Source: Komagataeibacter swingsii
GTDB lineage: Bacteria > Pseudomonadota > Alphaproteobacteria > Acetobacterales > Acetobacteraceae
Reading direction: 5' to 3'
Length of the DNA stretch: 64,000 bases
NCBI RefSeq assembly: GCF_003207895.1
Contig: NZ_NKUB01000012.1
Coordinates: 48,789-112,788, forward strand
The notes beneath the pieces are model-generated. The model saw nothing but the letters and a program-made list of their open reading frames with translations, was not told the DNA's origin and made no database searches. The translations under genes were made by a program, and so were the position numbers. This document shows positions 61,891 through 64,000 of this stretch, piece by piece; positions within the stretch are counted from its first letter, which is position 1; every line of letters begins with the position of its first letter.

Positions 61891-63125
61891 TTGAAAGACT
61901 TTCTGTTGCGCTTGACTTCGGTGATGGAGAAAAGCCTCTACAGGTGGGACAGCTTGGCCGGGATCCTGAGCGAAGAAGCATAGCTTTCGAGTGGGATGCC
62001 GGATTTGCGGCAAGTCCTCTTCCTCTCTCTCCGGTGCTTTGTCGGTCATATGATCAGTTGTTGAGGCCAAACAGCGGTCGGGGTGCAAGTCTTCCTTCCC
62101 TGTTTGAAGATAGTCTCCCAGATGGTTGGGGACGTCTCCTGCTTGATCGGGAAATTGCGGCGAGAGGTATCAGCCGAACCACAATCGGAGATATCGAGCG
62201 CCTCGCTTATGTCGGGCGCTATGGTAGCGGGGCCCTGACATACGCCCCTGAAACAGACAGCCTTCCGAATGAGAGCATTGATCTGGGCTGGTTCGAAGAG
62301 ATCATACCACAAGTGGTGAATGGTGCGTCCGCAGCGGATCTTTCGCGGCTCCGTGTCATGTCCGGTGGCAGTCAGGGCGCGCGGCCCAAGTTTGTCGCGC
62401 AGATCAATGATGATATGCATTCCTTGCGCGATCACCGTCTGCCGCTCGCTTCCGGCTGGACTCAGGTATTGATCAAAGGGCGTGCATCATCTGATCCGAT
62501 CGGGACGGTGGAAGCCGAGATCGCTTACGGCATTCTCATGAAAGAAGCTGGCATCAACGTCTGTCGAATGTTTCCGCTAGAAGGTAATAAAGAGCGATTT
62601 TTTGGCACTGATCGGTTTGATCGTCCGGGTCGTGGCCGCTTGCATATGTCCACGGTAGCGGGGTTGCTTGATACCGGTATGCAGCACGGTGTGGTTGATT
62701 ACGTTGATCTCATCAAGCTTGCCAAACTTATGTGTCGTCGGATTGATGTAGTCGAGGAAATTTTTAGACGTATGGTATTTAACGTGCGGGCATTAAACCG
62801 GGACGATCATGTTCGAAATCACGCGTTTCTCATGAATGCGGCTGGTGAATGGTCGCTGGCTCCCGCCTATGATGTGTCGTTTTCTGCGGGCCCCGGTGGC
62901 GAGCATTCTATTTCGATCGCTGGTGATGGGCGCCACCCGGGCAAGGTTGCCATCAATAAAGTAGCGCGGATCGCGGGGATTAAGCCTGTTCGAAGGGACA
63001 AGATTATTGATGCGGTCGACAGTGCGCTTTGCTTGTGGGAAGAGGTCGCCGCAAATTGTGGAGCGCCTGATTTTCTGATCAAAGAAATTGGCAGTGAAAT
63101 GGCCATTACCCGCGGATGGAAATGA
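61887..63125 (+). CDS. hipA: HipA-like serine/threonine kinase toxin
   Basis: A 412-residue full-length HipA-family kinase. SLPSLFEDSLPDGWGRLLLD is the N-subdomain signature; LRVMSGGSQGARPKFVAQIN is the glycine-rich ATP loop; EAEIAYGILMKEAGINVCRM, then FFGTDRFDR. The catalytic loop is LNRDDHVRNHAFLM and the metal-binding Asp is in LAPAYDVSFS. E. coli HipA phosphorylates GltX and induces persistence. This is the only toxin-antitoxin pair in the right part of the window that looks complete. Confidence 0.9.
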   Translation: MIERLSVALDFGDGEKPLQVGQLGRDPERRSIAFEWDAGFAASPLPLSPVLCRSYDQLLRPNSGRGASLPSLFEDSLPDGWGRLLLDREIAARGISRTTIGDIERLAYVGRYGSGALTYAPETDSLPNESIDLGWFEEIIPQVVNGASAADLSRLRVMSGGSQGARPKFVAQINDDMHSLRDHRLPLASGWTQVLIKGRASSDPIGTVEAEIAYGILMKEAGINVCRMFPLEGNKERFFGTDRFDRPGRGRLHMSTVAGLLDTGMQHGVVDYVDLIKLAKLMCRRIDVVEEIFRRMVFNVRALNRDDHVRNHAFLMNAAGEWSLAPAYDVSFSAGPGGEHSISIAGDGRHPGKVAINKVARIAGIKPVRRDKIIDAVDSALCLWEEVAANCGAPDFLIKEIGSEMAITRGWK

Positions 63126-63206
63126 AATATCGTAGGAGGCTAGTCATCTGGAACTGAAATAAGCATCATTATATGATATTCCTGTCACAATGACGGGAGC
63201 AGAACG

Positions 63207-63595
63207 ATGGCGGGACGATAGGCAGGTCAGGTGGTGCTGAGTCCGCAGGCGCGGACGTTTCCTGAAGGGCAGGTCCGGCGTCACAAGGCGCCGCGGTCGT
63301 TGTCGGATCGCTGCCGGATGGTTCTGCTCTGCGCTGAAGGCTTGCAAAGCAAGGAAGTTTCTGCACGCCTGGGGGTGCATGAGCACACCGTCGGCAAATG
63401 GCGGCGGCGGTTTGTCGAAGATGGCATCGAAGGCCTGACCGACGAATACCGTGCCGGCCGGCCCCGCACGGTGTCGGATGCGCAGGTTACGCAGGTCATC
63501 GAGCGCACGCCGAACACAACGTCCAAAGACGCGACCCACTGGTCGATCCGTTCCATGGCCGCCGAGATCGAGAGTGTCCGATCTTCTGTGTATAA
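63207..63595 (+). pseudogene. IS630-family transposase, N-terminal part
   Basis: From ATG 63207 the frame reads MAGR, then a TAG at codon 5, then AGQVVLSPQARTFPEGQVRR and the HTH region SDRCRMVLLCAEGLQSKEVS, VHEHTVGKWRRRFVEDGIEG. It breaks after HWSIRSMAAEIE at about 63572, where an IS256-type end begins. The catalytic DDE domain is gone. Translation could still start at GTG 63231. Confidence 0.7.
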
Positions 63596-63631
63596 CTGAT
63601 CTGGTCCATACTTCACCGAAAGGAAGTATGA

Positions 63632-63910
63632 ATGACCATCTCGATGGAAATCCTCGACGAATTGCTGACGGGCGTAGAGCGTCCTGAAGACCTGCCTGGT
63701 GACGCCGGGCTGCTGAAGGAGCTGAAAATTCGGCTCATGGAGCGCATGCTGGGTGGGGAGTTGACCGCGCATCTGGGCTATGAGGAGGGCAAGGCTGCCC
63801 CGCCGGGCCAGTTGAACCGGCGGAATGGCTCCACGACCAAGGTGCTGAAGGGCCAGGACGGCGTCTTTCCAGTGACGGTGCCGCGCGACCGCGACAGCAG
63901 CTGGAGGGTT
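63632..63910 (+). pseudogene. IS256-family transposase, N-terminal part
   Basis: From ATG 63632 (AGGAAG upstream): MTISMEILDELLTGVERPED, LKELKIRLMERMLGGELTAH and LGYEEGKA, the start of IS256 (mutator-type) transposases, up to VTVPRDRDSS. At about 63905 it changes abruptly to WRVLKTPWF and a stop, where another element begins. The catalytic part would lie beyond that element, outside the window. Confidence 0.75.
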
Positions 63911-64000
63911 CTAAAAACCCCCTGGTTTTGAGGTCTTCTGTATGATTCTATTTCTTCTGCGTTGATTGAGGGAATGGCGATATGAAGCAGTCTGGTTTCT
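63905..64000 (+). mobile_element. Left end of another insertion sequence (partial)
   Basis: The last 96 bases begin with GGAGGGTTCTAAAAACCCCC, a likely IS end, and contain ATG 63982 followed by KQSGF. MKQSGF/MRQTGF is the usual start of one IS5-family transposase group, but only six codons are visible, so the family is a guess. It interrupts the IS256 gene. Confidence 0.4.

Overview
The window looks like accessory DNA of an acetic acid bacterium (Acetobacteraceae, Komagataeibacter/Gluconacetobacter type), probably a large plasmid or an integrated conjugative element. The pointers are a GC-rich coding style, OprB-type porins, an IS1031-like element, several alphaproteobacterial IS families, a MucR/Ros regulator, and a conjugation-type secretion locus followed by metal and arsenic resistance genes and decayed toxin-antitoxin modules. 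The genus assignment is inference. I saw no rRNA, tRNA, CRISPR array, replication gene or relaxase.

Region 1 (1-18.3 kb) is an I-type (type IVB, Dot/Icm-like) secretion locus. On the minus strand dotI, dotH, dotG, a TraP-like gene, TraQ- and TraR-like membrane genes, an IcmJ/TraT-like gene and the start of the ATPase dotO/traU follow each other as in IncI plasmids. Two regulators (a GcrA-like HTH protein and a double-XRE protein) sit between this block and a plus-strand block that carries a TcpQ-like protein, four poorly characterised genes, dotA/traY, a coiled-coil protein and a small lipoprotein. A TraX-like membrane protein and a DsbC/TrbB-like thioredoxin-fold protein close the locus on the minus strand.

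Region 2 (18.3-22 kb) holds a WGR-domain protein, a MucR/Ros regulator, a decayed mazEF pair and an IS5 remnant. Region 3 (22-30 kb) is a tightly overlapping metal-efflux operon: a small periplasmic protein, a CzcC/CzcB/CzcA-like HME-RND efflux complex and its own two-component system, preceded by a Fur-box-like sequence. Region 4 (30-38 kb) has an Rrf2/NsrR-like regulator, a dead IS1031-like element, a TauE/SafE permease, a divergent sensor kinase and response regulator, a VIT-family transporter, a cytochrome b561, and a lipoprotein paralog of the small protein that heads the RND operon.

Region 5 (38-44 kb) has two convergent OprB porins separated by an IS inserted exactly at a stop codon, and a B12-binding radical SAM protein of the HpnP/DUF4070 type. 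Region 6 (44.5-50 kb) has arsRCBH, a frameshifted RcnB-like gene running into a truncated multicopper oxidase, and a FetAB-like exporter. Region 7 (50.2-53.1 kb) is the most interesting part: an ATP-grasp ligase divergent from a methyltransferase and a haem-oxygenase-like diiron protein, a candidate small biosynthetic cluster with no product I can name.

Region 8 (53-64 kb) is mobile and decaying: an IS3 element, an IS5 element, a P-type ATPase fragment, a phospholipase C-like gene of lower GC, four toxin-antitoxin modules (RES/Xre, RelBE and a MazF-like fragment damaged, HipBA intact), IS110 and IS5 remnants, and a nested IS630/IS256/IS5 stack at the right edge.
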